DNA of 64,000 bases from Komarekiella atlantica HA4396-MV6 (GCA_019359395.1 JAHHHK010000040.1:1-64000), one strand, 5' to 3'. Shown: positions 53,179-61,990, numbered from the stretch's first letter. Numbers and translations are program-made. Notes: generated by a model from the letters alone, not told the origin.

Positions 53179-53775
53179 TTAAGCACTCACTTTCACTTCA
53201 TCAGCAAAATTGCCCCAACGGACAAAGTGAAATGGGCCGGCGATAGAACCCCAGAGATGCTCATCGTTTTCTATATCCCGTCCCCGGTCGAGGCTGAAAA
53301 ATTTCTCAGCGTCAATCTCAAATTCATTGTCAAGATAGGTGTTTTTGCCGTCGCGAACTACGATGCAGGCTTTACCAGGTTCTACTCTGCCTTTGAAGCT
53401 TGTGCCTGTCCACTCTACAATCATGTTACAACCTGGCATTTTCTCTAGTTGGTCAATAGATAGGTCTTGAAGGCGTTCGGGATTCCGAGATGCACCGTAA
53501 AATTTTTGTTCTTCCTTAATTGTGTAGTGTTCGATGAGAATATGGTTTTCTGCCTTAATCAAGTTCATTACCCGCATTCGATAGGGTTGAGTGAGCATAA
53601 AATCATAAGCTTGTTCGAGAAACAAGCTAACCCCTGAGAACAATTCCAAGGGCAAGGGCCGGATACACACACGAATATGGGCATATAAAGGCGGATTTTC
53701 AAAAGCTTGTTCTTGGTTGCTAAAGTCAGCAGCCATCCAACGAGCTAAAGTAGCAATATCCGTAGAATGAGTCAT
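53179..53775 (-). CDS. cpcT: Phycocyanin chromophore lyase CpcT/CpeT
   Basis: Attaches phycocyanobilin to Cys-155-type sites of phycocyanin and phycoerythrocyanin beta subunits. 198 residues: 'STDIATLARWMAADFSNQEQAFENPPLYAHIRVC' and 'GASRNPERLQDLSIDQLEKMPGCNMIVEWTGTSFKG' and the tail 'DEHLWGSIAGPFHFVRWGNFADEVKVSA' agree very closely with what I recall of the Anabaena CpcT sequence. Single gene away from the phycocyanin operon. Full length. Confidence 0.93.
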   Translation of the reverse strand: MTHSTDIATLARWMAADFSNQEQAFENPPLYAHIRVCIRPLPLELFSGVSLFLEQAYDFMLTQPYRMRVMNLIKAENHILIEHYTIKEEQKFYGASRNPERLQDLSIDQLEKMPGCNMIVEWTGTSFKGRVEPGKACIVVRDGKNTYLDNEFEIDAEKFFSLDRGRDIENDEHLWGSIAGPFHFVRWGNFADEVKVSA

Positions 53776-53827
53776 TACAGATGATCAACCAGTTGTTTGA
53801 AAATTATCTGGGAGTATTGTAGAGCTG

Positions 53828-53882
53828 AGGAATGGGAACTGGGAACTAGGGACTGGGGACTGGGGACTGGGGAATGGGAACA
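53828..53882. repeat. ggggact heptamer run
   Basis: 'gggaactagggactggggactggggactggggaatggg' is a degenerate run of the 7-bp unit ggggact, complementary to the array near 12.0 kb. Confidence 0.8.
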
Positions 53883-53910
53883 GGGGAAGAAAAATTATAA
53901 TTGACTAATG

Positions 53911-54080
53911 ACTCTTGACCCTTGTACAGACGCGATTAATCGCGTCTCTTGACCCCTTGTACAGACGTGATTAATCGCGTCTCTACTCTTGACCCCTTGT
54001 ACAGACGCGATTAATCGCGTCTCTACTCTTGACCCCTTGTACAGACGTGATTAATCGCGTCTCTACTCTTGACCCTTGAC
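53911..54080. repeat. Four tandem copies of a 34-41 bp unit carrying gacgcgattaatcgcgtc
   Basis: Unit 'ttgaccccttgtacagacgcgattaatcgcgtctctactc'. The four palindromes alternate between gacgcg and gacgtg left arms (cgcg, cgtg, cgcg, cgtg), so a two-unit block was duplicated. The array ends about 40 bp before the TPR gene. No spacers of unique sequence, hence not CRISPR. Confidence 0.93.
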
Positions 54081-54121
54081 TTTTGACTCTTAACAAATGA
54101 CAAATGCAAGGTAAAGTATCC

Positions 54122-55351
54122 ATGCTAAAGCGATTAATTGTTATTGTTACTGCCGCTACATTCTTTAGCAGTTCCTTGACGCTGGCACAGAGTAAAAAGC
54201 CTAAGGAGCCTGATAAATTTCCTCCGAGTCCGCTAGAAATTGCTACACCCGATCCGCTACTACCACCTTTGCGTGATAAACAGCCGTTAACTGAGGGTGA
54301 AAAGCAGAAGTTGAAGGTGGCGCTGGATGAGTTAAATCAAGAAGCTGCGGCAAAACTGCAAGCAGGGGATAAGATAGGAGCGTTTGAAATTTGGAATCGG
54401 GAACTGCGCTTACGGCGGTTTTTAGGTGCATTAGCAGAAGTGCAAGCATTATCACGAGTCGGTGCGATCGCCTGGAATCAAAACGATCGCCAAGAATTAC
54501 AATATATTACTCAGCGGTTGCAAGCAATTCAAAAGCAGGCACAACCTAAAAAAACAGATACTCAAAAAAATGTCGATGTAGAACTTTTGCGATCGCTAGG
54601 TGAAGCTTACCAAAATGTGCGCTTGCCCAAACTAGCCGTAGAAGTTTATGAGCAAGTTTTGGCAGTGGTGCGACAACAAAATCCAGCAGCGCTAGTAGAA
54701 ACTCTCAAGACGCTTGGGGAATTGAATTTAAGTTGGTTTGATTATCCCAAAGCTGCGACTAACTACGAGGAATTGTTAGGTTTGGCTACTTCTAAAGGCG
54801 ATCGCCTGAATGAGTTAGCATACTTGAAACAACTTGCTTATATTTACAAGCAAGTAAAACAACCCCAGCAGGCAATCAATGTACAGAATAGACTAGCAGA
54901 AATTTACATAACTCAAAATAATCTTACTGAAATACCAGAATTGAAGTTAGCGATCGCCTCAGAATATGAATCCCTAGCAAAAGAAAATCCCAGTTTATTG
55001 CAACAAGCTTTTCAAAACTATCAAGAAGCTTATACTACAGCTTGGCAATTGCAGCAATATGTTCGTGCTGGTGAAGCTTTGCAGAAGTTAATCACACTGT
55101 ACCGTTCTCAAGGGCAAACAGACGAGGCTTTGCAAGCTAGCCAAATTCTTGTAGAAATTGAGGATCGAGCTGTTAACTTTTACGGAATGATGCAAGCGTA
55201 TGACCAAATTGGTCAATTGCATTTAGAACGCAAAGAATATCCTCAAGCATTAACAGCTTTTCAAAAAGGGTTAGAACTAGCGCAACAAATCAAACATCAA
55301 GAAACATACTTTACTGGGCAAATTGAAAAGCTGTCTAAAACAAATTTTTAA
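54122..55351 (+). CDS. Exported TPR-repeat protein
   Basis: 409 residues from ATG 54122 ('MLKRLIVIVTAATFFSSSLTLAQS', a Sec signal peptide cleaved near AQS); the ORF track ATG six codons upstream is possible. The mature protein is helical with tetratricopeptide units, e.g. 'VELLRSLGEAYQNVRLPKLAVEVYEQVLAVV', 'VETLKTLGELNLSWFDYPKAATNYEELLGLA' and 'AYDQIGQLHLERKEYPQALTAFQKGLELA'. A proline-rich linker follows the signal ('KPKEPDKFPPSPLEIATPDPLLPP'). Likely a periplasmic or lumenal scaffold. Followed 45 bp later by an SDR gene on the same strand. Confidence 0.85.
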   Translation: MLKRLIVIVTAATFFSSSLTLAQSKKPKEPDKFPPSPLEIATPDPLLPPLRDKQPLTEGEKQKLKVALDELNQEAAAKLQAGDKIGAFEIWNRELRLRRFLGALAEVQALSRVGAIAWNQNDRQELQYITQRLQAIQKQAQPKKTDTQKNVDVELLRSLGEAYQNVRLPKLAVEVYEQVLAVVRQQNPAALVETLKTLGELNLSWFDYPKAATNYEELLGLATSKGDRLNELAYLKQLAYIYKQVKQPQQAINVQNRLAEIYITQNNLTEIPELKLAIASEYESLAKENPSLLQQAFQNYQEAYTTAWQLQQYVRAGEALQKLITLYRSQGQTDEALQASQILVEIEDRAVNFYGMMQAYDQIGQLHLERKEYPQALTAFQKGLELAQQIKHQETYFTGQIEKLSKTNF

Positions 55352-55396
55352 TTGATAATATCCAGTAAAAAATCTGATTAGCTATAACTTTCAAAT

Positions 55397-56389
55397 ATGT
55401 TGGAAAATAAAGATTTTTCAGACGAAAAAAACTCTTCAGTTAAAAATATCTTGCTCCTAGGCGCGACTGGCTATATTGGTGGAGCGTTGTGCCGCAAACT
55501 TCATCAAACGCCGGATTTTTCCGTATTCGCACTTGTGCGTCCAAGCAGTGATATTGAGGCTATCAAGCCATTTTGTCAGGAAATAATCTGCTCTAAAAGA
55601 GTAGAAATTACCAAAAATGATGTCGAGGAAGCAATTCGCAAACACGATGTTAAAACGATAATTAATTTGGCGTGGCACATGCCTCCAGAATTAACTAAAG
55701 AAGCTCAATTTGAAAAAGATCGTATAGCATTAGAAGCCGCTTTACACGGTGCTAAAGCAGTTTCGCCAGATATTCACGTGATCGCAACCAGTGGAAATTT
55801 CTCTTTAATAACCGCTGATGGAGGACGAATAACAGAAACACCTCCGCAAGAAGGTTTTGCAAAGCCTGACTATGCCGCGTGGATTGATTTAATAGTAAGC
55901 GTCAATTTGATGAAGGATGGACTAGTAGAGGAACATATAAGCAATGGAGGTAATGCATCTATTGTTTATCCCTCATCAGTGTATGGTTCGTCGCCAAGCC
56001 GTGGGAGTTTCTGGGATTTTGCAATTCAGCAGTTTATTACGGGGAAACCACACCAGGGTTATCAACCATTTCCACCAGACTTTATGACGGCGTGGATTCA
56101 CGTTGAAGATTTAGCAGATTGCTATATTGCAGCTGCGCGAAGAAGTTGCAAAGGAGCGCATTATCTCGCAGCAGGTGAAAATCTAAGTATTAGCCAGATG
56201 TCAACTTTGTTTGCGGAAGCTGCTCAGATAAGATTTCAGTGGCCAAGATTTGAAAATAAATATAACGTGTCATTTGATGATTCTCATACCCGAAAAATAC
56301 TTCAACTTGAATGGAAGTATAAAGTAGCTGAGCAGATTAAGTCTTGGGTAGAGCGAATTAAAGAGTTAAGAACTTATTTCTTAGATTAG
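55397..56389 (+). CDS. NAD(P)-dependent epimerase/dehydratase-like SDR
   Basis: The 330-residue extended SDR has a Rossmann motif 'ILLLGATGYIGGALCRKL' (G-x-x-G-x-x-G), 'TIINLAWHMPPELTKEAQF', 'HVIATSGNFSL' and 'ASIVYPSSVYGSSPSRGSFWDF', with 'FMTAWIHVEDLADCYIAA' downstream. The catalytic Y-x-x-x-K expected near residue 175 is not evident: the Lys is in 'SVNLMKDG' and no Tyr sits four residues before it. It may bind cofactor but lack normal dehydrogenase chemistry. Probably co-transcribed with the TPR gene. Confidence 0.8.
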   Translation: MLENKDFSDEKNSSVKNILLLGATGYIGGALCRKLHQTPDFSVFALVRPSSDIEAIKPFCQEIICSKRVEITKNDVEEAIRKHDVKTIINLAWHMPPELTKEAQFEKDRIALEAALHGAKAVSPDIHVIATSGNFSLITADGGRITETPPQEGFAKPDYAAWIDLIVSVNLMKDGLVEEHISNGGNASIVYPSSVYGSSPSRGSFWDFAIQQFITGKPHQGYQPFPPDFMTAWIHVEDLADCYIAAARRSCKGAHYLAAGENLSISQMSTLFAEAAQIRFQWPRFENKYNVSFDDSHTRKILQLEWKYKVAEQIKSWVERIKELRTYFLD

Positions 56390-56960
56390 ATATGAGTAAG
56401 AAACTTGGCAAAGCTGGGAGATTTTATAGGTAAGTTAATGCTGAAAAAGAATACTTGAAGCTAAATAAATAAAGTCCGCTTTCGCGGACTTTGGACATTG
56501 GATAAGGTTAAGTTTTCACCAAGAGCGTCTATCAAGATGTTAGACCTAATGTTTATTATTCATGACTAAACTTTAAAAATCAAGCTTTGGCAATCAAATA
56601 TTAGGACTTAACTCCTTAATTTATGTCTTTTAATAATGTTAGTTTAAAATAAATTTTGCTTAGTTTGTATTACGTATAGATTTAAGCTAAAAGCCTTTGT
56701 TAATATAAGTATTTGTCAAATATTGAGCGTTATAAATTATCAAACTTTTAGTAACTTATATTACTAAATTATCAGACAAAACTCAAGAATTTATGTCGTT
56801 TTTTCTAAATAAAACAGAACTTATACCATTTCACGAAAACCTTGATACACATAGATTTCTTGTAGGGGCATGGCATTGCCCATTGGTGTCAACTTCAGCT
56901 CAAACACTCAATTTCCCGTAGTTTCAGATCCCCCAACCCCCTTCAAAAGGCAGGGCTGTT
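56390..56960. other. A/T-rich gap without genes; small hairpin and repeat end
   Basis: 'aaagtccgc-tttc-gcggacttt' (56471-56492) is a 9-bp perfect hairpin 82 bp after the SDR stop and may end its transcript. 'cattggtgtcaacttcagct' (56881-56900) repeats one end of the element at 20823. No ORF with coding character is seen. Confidence 0.5.
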
Positions 56961-57485
56961 TCATTCCACAAGGGCAAGTAGTTTGTCAATATCATGAGAG
57001 AGAAATCGTTGAGCACTGGTGATGGAATGATGACCATTTCGACGAAGTATATTGAGAGCGCTCGCTCTCAATATGGAAAGATTTGCAGGAGCATTACCCA
57101 AACAAATTTTTGAATCATCCTGCTTGAGAACCATGTGCTTAACCCAGTGAAGGCTATTTTCGATACTCCAATGACCGCGAATACCGTAAGCGAATTCTTT
57201 GGCTGTAGAAATTAAGTTACTAATGTAACAGGCAATCTAATAATATGGTTTACCCGCTCTGGTTCCAGTTCTTTCAACCCGAATTAAGGACTTAATTCCA
57301 ACCCAGGATAATTCAATTCCATCCAAATCATGAAAAACTTCTACAGTCCGTGTTGCGAGTCGATTACGAGTTTCTTCAGTCTCAATATAACAACTTGTAG
57401 GCTTTGTTTGTGCAGCAATACGTTGAATATGACGATGTAGTTTCGGCTGATTATCTTTAACGGCAATCACGTAATCGTTGCCACT
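56961..57485 (-). pseudogene. ISAs1-family transposase remnant with internal stop
   Basis: The 3' half of an ISAs1/H-repeat transposase: 'SGNDYVIAVKDNQPKLHRHI', then 'VGIKSLIRVERTGTRAGKPYY', an in-frame TAG (57237-57239), then 'TAKEFAYGIRGHWSIENSLH' and 'NAPANLSILRASALNILRRN' to a TGA at 56961. The final catalytic Glu of the DDE triad is in 'GHWSIENSLHW'. The N-terminal half with the first Asp is absent. 'cagggctgtttcattcc' just past the stop may be the surviving terminal repeat. Inactive. Confidence 0.88.
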
Positions 57486-57757
57486 GTTTGAGCGGGAATT
57501 ACTTCGCAGCTTTGTAGTTTTCCTGAGCCATCAAAAATAGCAGCTATCTCTTGGTAGAGAATACTTTTATTTGTTGGTGCTTGGTTAAGAGGTAATAAAT
57601 TACCGCTATTTAATTCATGCTCCCAGTCGAAAATTATTTGATTTAGACTTCCCTTTTTAAAGTCAAGGTTTTTCTCAATGATGGCGGCGATATGGATAAC
57701 ACCATGTTCTTTGGAATAAACCTGCTTGTTTGCTTGTAACCATTCAGGTTGGGTCAT
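57467..57757 (-). CDS. Orphan ORF fused out of frame to the transposase remnant
   Basis: The 96-residue frame 'MTQPEWLQANKQVYSKEHGVIHIAAIIEKNLDFKKGSLNQ...' ends by running into transposase DNA in another frame ('QTVATIT'). The first 85 or so residues look like real coding sequence but match no family I know. It is probably the 5' part of a gene cut by the transposon. An 8-bp hairpin (tacctgct/agcaggta, 57765-57789) precedes its ATG. Confidence 0.4.
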   Translation of the reverse strand: MTQPEWLQANKQVYSKEHGVIHIAAIIEKNLDFKKGSLNQIIFDWEHELNSGNLLPLNQAPTNKSILYQEIAAIFDGSGKLQSCEVIPAQTVATIT

Positions 57758-57855
57758 AAAAAGTTACCTGCTCGCTGTTTTAGCAGGTAGGCGTTAGTCC
57801 AAAGTAGTGGTTTTGGTTATTCCCACGTTAGCTATTGAATCCAACTGGAAAATTG

Positions 57856-58032
57856 CTAAGTATTAACTGTCAGGACACAATAAAAGTGTAATTTTTTTCG
57901 GTGCATCTTAATTTTGTTTCTTCCATCTATAACGGAAGCGATCGCCCGTGAACAGCTGTACTGTCCTCCGGTTGTGGTGGGATCGGCAAGGATGGTGAGG
58001 CAAGAACCAAAAAGCCAGAAAGATTGTGTCAT
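57856..58032 (-). pseudogene. N-terminal fragment of a cupin gene
   Basis: From ATG 58032, 'MTQSFWLFGSCLTILADPTT' followed by 'TGGQY' matches the N-terminus of cupin proteins of the 'FWLFGTRLTILAD..TGGQYDLVEG' type as I recall them. Homology ends after about 25 codons; the metal-binding HxH region is missing and the frame runs on to 57856 without sense. It lies 67 bp downstream of the ScyD/E-hydrolase fusion and was probably the next gene of that set before the transposon-linked deletion. Confidence 0.62.
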
Positions 58033-58099
58033 GAGATTACTCCTATTGAATGAATGTGTAATAGTGCGGTAGTCGTTCATGAGACAAAATAGGAATGAA

Positions 58100-60052
58100 T
58101 CAATACACCGGAGTTTGACTAATCACATTTACATTCGGATCGAGATTGTCGCCAGTGCTGTAGATATAATTAAATGCACCTCGATCATCAAGAAGATGCG
58201 ATCGCAAAAATAATCCACTCCAGCGTCCGATCGTCTCAGTTGCCGCGATCTGGCCTAAGGTGGGTCTGTTTGGCTCCCGCTCAGGGTTGTCAACGTTTGT
58301 GATGCCATAGTGGTTCGCACCTTCTACGGTAACTGAGACTTTGGGCGGGTTGAGAATTTGATCGTAAGTTGTTTGACTATTGCTCGATGGAATCACGCCA
58401 TCCAAACTGCCCTGAATCAGCCCGACTGCAATTCCTTCGTTATCGAGCGGCAAAAATTCTCCAGTTAGCTGATCGCGAAAGCTAGTGCCGTAGAAAATAC
58501 CTGCCTGCAACTGGGGCGGCAATGTGTAGTCTTGGGAGCAAATTCCGGGTATGCAAATCTCGTCCTGTGTTGCGCCTAATCCCACGGCTCCGCCAAACGA
58601 GTGCCCCAGGAGTCCTAGTGTTTCGGTATCGGCAATTTCAAAAATCGGTGAAGTCGGATCGGCATCTTCCACTTTCATCTGTTCCAGCACCTCATTCACT
58701 TGCCCTTGCTCAGAAAGTAGACCCGTCACCGTTTCACCATTGGGTGCAGTTAGCGTCCGCTGATTGTTGGGAACCACGACCACAAATCCATAGCTGGCGA
58801 CTTTTTCTGCATAGTTAGAATAGTCTGCTTTATCGACCAAAGCACCTTGCAGCATCAGCGCGATCGGTAGTTGATCCGGTGTTGAATTTGGCAGCACTGG
58901 ATAATACACATCGGCTGGATCGCCATCTGCGGCAATTGTGGTTGTGTAGTGCTTCACCTTGTTATAAATCGGGTCGGGATCGAAGCATGTCTTTTGCTCT
59001 AAATTCAACCGCAGTACCTCTCCCTGTCCTGCAACAAAGCCTTTATTGGAAATGTAAATGTCACCGTCAGCACCAATTTCTAGACCTGTCGGATTCGTTA
59101 GTTCATCGTCTGCGATCGTCGTGCGAGTTTTACCATCGGGAGACACGTAAATCAGCGCACCTGCATCACTGCCATTCAAAATGCCATCCGCATCATATTC
59201 CAGAACATATAAACCGCCAGCGTCATCAAAGGCTAGATCGGTGATATTCGTAAATCCTCCTGCATAGACTTCCGGTTGACCTTCTTCATTGATGCGATAC
59301 ACTTGTGCTGTCTCTGCTTGAAACGGAAACCCAGTTAATTCGCCGACATAGAGAGCGTCATCCGGGCCAACGGCGACTGAGGTGGGTACAGACTGCCGCA
59401 CCACTGCCTCACCCGTGAGCGGATCGGTTGTGGTACGAGTTGGAAAGACTGTTTCTAGAGTCACTTCGCCGCCAAAGGCTTGCTGAGAGAGCAAATCATT
59501 AGCACCTGCATCAATGATGTATGCGGTATTGTCTTTAATCAGCAAGTCATAGAGGTTGGTAATGACATCTTGCCCATCGGGGTTGTTGTTTTGTTCGTAA
59601 GCGCCAAAATCCCGCAGCCTTGTCCAGCCAGCACCGCCGTCAAAGTTATTGATCGCAATTAACTGGCTAAAATCAGGAACTTGTAGCACGTCATCTCGAT
59701 TAGCTGGATTGCTGGCAAGACCCACGATCGCATAGGCGTTTCCATAGGCATCAAACTCAATATCACTGACACCTGATGCATCCGATCCATCGGGTAATGC
59801 CAGCGACGGTAGTCCGGTTACAACTTGTTCTGCAACACCGTTTTGAATTCGAGTAATCGCACCCGTTGCACCATAGAACAAAAACGCGCCCGGTTGACTG
59901 GGAGACGGAATACTAGCACCTGTTCCCCCTCGTCCGGCTTCGGCAACATACAGCGCCCCATCTGGGCCAAAGCTCAGCTTGCGCGGACTATCCAGACCTG
60001 ATGCTAGCACTTCAATTTCTGATATCTGTGGCATTTTTACTGTTTCAGACAT
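58100..60052 (-). CDS. ScyD/ScyE-like beta-propeller fused to a serine alpha/beta hydrolase
   Basis: 650 residues from ATG 60052, which has 'aggaag' upstream (the ORF track adds 37 spurious residues). N-terminal half (about 8-355): ScyD/ScyE-type NHL-like propeller, 'EVLASGLDSPRKLSFGPDGALYVAEAGRGG', 'SVPTSVAVGPDDALYVGELTGFPF' and 'TNPTGLEIGADGDIYISNKG'. C-terminal half (about 365-640): alpha/beta hydrolase related to chlorophyllase/PET-hydrolase-like enzymes, with nucleophile elbow 'LLGHSFGGAVG' (Ser), 'IQGSLDGVIPSSN' (Asp) and 'VEGANHYGITN' (His). No signal peptide, unlike scytonemin-locus ScyD/E. Last intact gene of the leftward set. Confidence 0.88.
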   Translation of the reverse strand: MSETVKMPQISEIEVLASGLDSPRKLSFGPDGALYVAEAGRGGTGASIPSPSQPGAFLFYGATGAITRIQNGVAEQVVTGLPSLALPDGSDASGVSDIEFDAYGNAYAIVGLASNPANRDDVLQVPDFSQLIAINNFDGGAGWTRLRDFGAYEQNNNPDGQDVITNLYDLLIKDNTAYIIDAGANDLLSQQAFGGEVTLETVFPTRTTTDPLTGEAVVRQSVPTSVAVGPDDALYVGELTGFPFQAETAQVYRINEEGQPEVYAGGFTNITDLAFDDAGGLYVLEYDADGILNGSDAGALIYVSPDGKTRTTIADDELTNPTGLEIGADGDIYISNKGFVAGQGEVLRLNLEQKTCFDPDPIYNKVKHYTTTIAADGDPADVYYPVLPNSTPDQLPIALMLQGALVDKADYSNYAEKVASYGFVVVVPNNQRTLTAPNGETVTGLLSEQGQVNEVLEQMKVEDADPTSPIFEIADTETLGLLGHSFGGAVGLGATQDEICIPGICSQDYTLPPQLQAGIFYGTSFRDQLTGEFLPLDNEGIAVGLIQGSLDGVIPSSNSQTTYDQILNPPKVSVTVEGANHYGITNVDNPEREPNRPTLGQIAATETIGRWSGLFLRSHLLDDRGAFNYIYSTGDNLDPNVNVISQTPVY

Positions 60053-60107
60053 AATTTTCTTCCTTATTTTAAGTCGCGATCGTCCATGTTCATGCGAGCC
60101 TGGACAC

Positions 60108-60467
60108 CTAAACAGGTTCCATATACAAGCGTGCCCACTCGATTTGATCGGCTGATATGCCAAGACTGCTCACTCCACGCATCCCAAACGGTGTGCCATC
60201 GCGACGAGTGCTTAACCAATGCCACTCAGCCCAAGCTGTGTCACCCTCAACTGCCGAACGAAGCAACTCTGAGTGAAAGTCTGGGATGTCGTGGAACATG
60301 GCAGACCAATTCTTACGGACATGCTCAACTCCGTGTACAGCCTTCTCAAGATGGGCTGGCTGACCACCCTGAAAGTTAGGTGTAAAACAGGCTAAAAACG
60401 CTTCCAGGTCATGTGCGTTCTGTGCTTTTTGCAGTCGCTCTATGACAATGCTCTGACGGGTTTTCAT
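60108..60467 (-). CDS. SnoaL/ester-cyclase-like NTF2-fold protein (copy 1)
   Basis: The 119-residue protein: 'IVIERLQKAQNAHDLEAFLACFTPNFQGGQPAHLEKAVHGVEHVRKNWSAMFHDIPDFHSELLRSAVEGDTAWAEWHWL' is a SnoaL-like polyketide-cyclase/NTF2 fold, with Asp and His residues lining the expected pocket. It is a close paralogue of 62118-62477; the middle 198 bp are nearly the same at DNA level. It lies 55 bp upstream of the ScyD/E fusion. Such proteins cyclise, isomerise or hydrolyse small molecules. Confidence 0.88.
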   Translation of the reverse strand: MKTRQSIVIERLQKAQNAHDLEAFLACFTPNFQGGQPAHLEKAVHGVEHVRKNWSAMFHDIPDFHSELLRSAVEGDTAWAEWHWLSTRRDGTPFGMRGVSSLGISADQIEWARLYMEPV

Positions 60468-60559
60468 GATTTTTCCTGTGAGTGCTACATATAGCGGTAA
60501 AAAAATGAACTTGTTTCGATGTCAGGTTGTGTTTTGAATGAGGTGTGGACAAATGCTCC

Positions 60560-61933
60560 CTATGGTGTGAGATGTCCAACTGTTGAACGAAATATATCGT
60601 CAGGATCGTATCTCCGTTTGAGGTCGAGCAAGCGTTCATAATTCGACCCGAAGGCAAGCGGAACCCGCTCCTGCTCTTGCTCATCCAGGAGACTGATATA
60701 TCCCCCTTTGAAAGCGAATGGTGCAAGTGCCTGCGAGATGTTCTGTGCCCATTGAATGTGCCGCCGATCTTCGTCTTTTGACTGAGGTTCCCAGGCTGCA
60801 ATTAACTCAACCATTAGATGATCCTGACGCAGTGCAAAAGCCGTCTCAGACACACCCACACGACTCGCGGCTCCATGAAAGTTATGAATGTTGATCATCG
60901 AAAACGGGGAAGGTAGTGGCAACCCCTGTTCGATTAGCGCCTCGATTGTCTCAGTTTGGAAACCCTTGAGTGACTGGGTTTGCAGGTAGTAATGGCGACC
61001 TTTCGGAGTAAACGCATCTGCACCATGAATCAGTGCGTGATACGTGACAGGTTGCACCTGATCGACCAGTACAGTACCAAAGGTTCGCAGGGGGGCGATC
61101 GCCTCCTCACCTGCTTCTAGAGAACCACAATAAGTAGGTGAAAGCAACAAAACCGTCTGACCGTCTGGCGTTTGGATGAATCCAGATTGAATCGTCAATT
61201 CATCGGGTGCGGTGGCGATAAACTCGTTGAAACGGTGTAACACTGCTCTCGCCTGCTCCAGAGGATACAGCAGCATCCCTGATAACACCGTCGTCTGTGG
61301 ATGCAGGCGAAACTCCAGGGAAACCACAACGCCAAAGTTGCCACCGCCGCCGCGCAGCCCCCACAGCAAGTCTGGGTGTTCTTCAGCGTTGGCTCTCACA
61401 AGTTGTCCATCGGCAGTGACGACTTGGGCTGACAGCAGGTTATCGGCGACCAGTCCATAAGCACCGATGAGTGAACCATAGCCTCCCCCCAGGGTAAGTC
61501 CTGTCATGCCAACGCTGGAGATAGTCCCTGTGGCTGTTGCTAACCCATATTGCTGTGCTGCTTCGATCAGGTCGCCAGCTGTTGCTCCACCTTGAATTTT
61601 GGCTGTGCGTGTGTCCGGATTAATGGTGACGGCTCTCATCTGCGACAAATCGATCGCAACGCCATTCTCAAACAGCGATCGTCCAAAAATCTCATGTCCT
61701 GCACCACGAACTGAGAGTGGCAATCCCTGCGATCGTGTCCAGCGAATGGTATGAATGACATCTTCCACAGTCAAGCAACGAGCGATCGCGGCGGGTCGAG
61801 TCTTCACTCTGCCGTTCCAGAGTTGGCGCACCTGTTCATAGGCAGCGTCATCCGGGAGAAGAAGCTGATCTCCTCTGAGTACTGCTGCAAGTTCGTTGAA
61901 CAAAGTCCTGTTCTGACTAGGCGTAATTGTCAT
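60560..61933 (-). CDS. FAD-linked oxidase of the berberine-bridge-enzyme type
   Basis: The 457-residue protein has a PP-loop/FAD domain with 'LPLSVRGAGHEIFGRSLFENG' (His of GAGH for covalent FAD), 'AKIQGGATAGDLIEAAQQYGLATATGTISSVGMTGLTLGGGYG' and 'LLWGLRGGGGNFGVV'. The site used for a second Cys link in bicovalent members reads G-T-I-S-S-V-G, with no Cys, so flavin attachment is probably single. Substrate-domain and C-terminal 'LLDLKRRYDPDDIF' are present. It oxidises alcohols, sugars or aromatic intermediates with oxygen. Central enzyme of the leftward gene set. Confidence 0.92.
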   Translation of the reverse strand: MTITPSQNRTLFNELAAVLRGDQLLLPDDAAYEQVRQLWNGRVKTRPAAIARCLTVEDVIHTIRWTRSQGLPLSVRGAGHEIFGRSLFENGVAIDLSQMRAVTINPDTRTAKIQGGATAGDLIEAAQQYGLATATGTISSVGMTGLTLGGGYGSLIGAYGLVADNLLSAQVVTADGQLVRANAEEHPDLLWGLRGGGGNFGVVVSLEFRLHPQTTVLSGMLLYPLEQARAVLHRFNEFIATAPDELTIQSGFIQTPDGQTVLLLSPTYCGSLEAGEEAIAPLRTFGTVLVDQVQPVTYHALIHGADAFTPKGRHYYLQTQSLKGFQTETIEALIEQGLPLPSPFSMINIHNFHGAASRVGVSETAFALRQDHLMVELIAAWEPQSKDEDRRHIQWAQNISQALAPFAFKGGYISLLDEQEQERVPLAFGSNYERLLDLKRRYDPDDIFRSTVGHLTP

Positions 61934-61990
61934 AGTTTCTCCTTATCCCTAGTGGTTTGTATCATTAATTCTGAGTGGTTAGCAGTGGTC

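Noticed and set aside
53911-54080. Regularly spaced palindromes resembling a CRISPR array
   Set aside because: The spacers between palindromes are the same sequence, only four units exist and no cas gene is near; it is a tandem repeat.
58879-59244. 121-aa plus-strand ORF inside the fusion gene
   Set aside because: Antisense shadow of a long, well-supported coding region.
60053-60163. 37-residue N-terminal extension of the ScyD/E-hydrolase fusion
   Set aside because: Overlaps the 3' end of the SnoaL gene and lacks a ribosome site; ATG 60052 has a good one.
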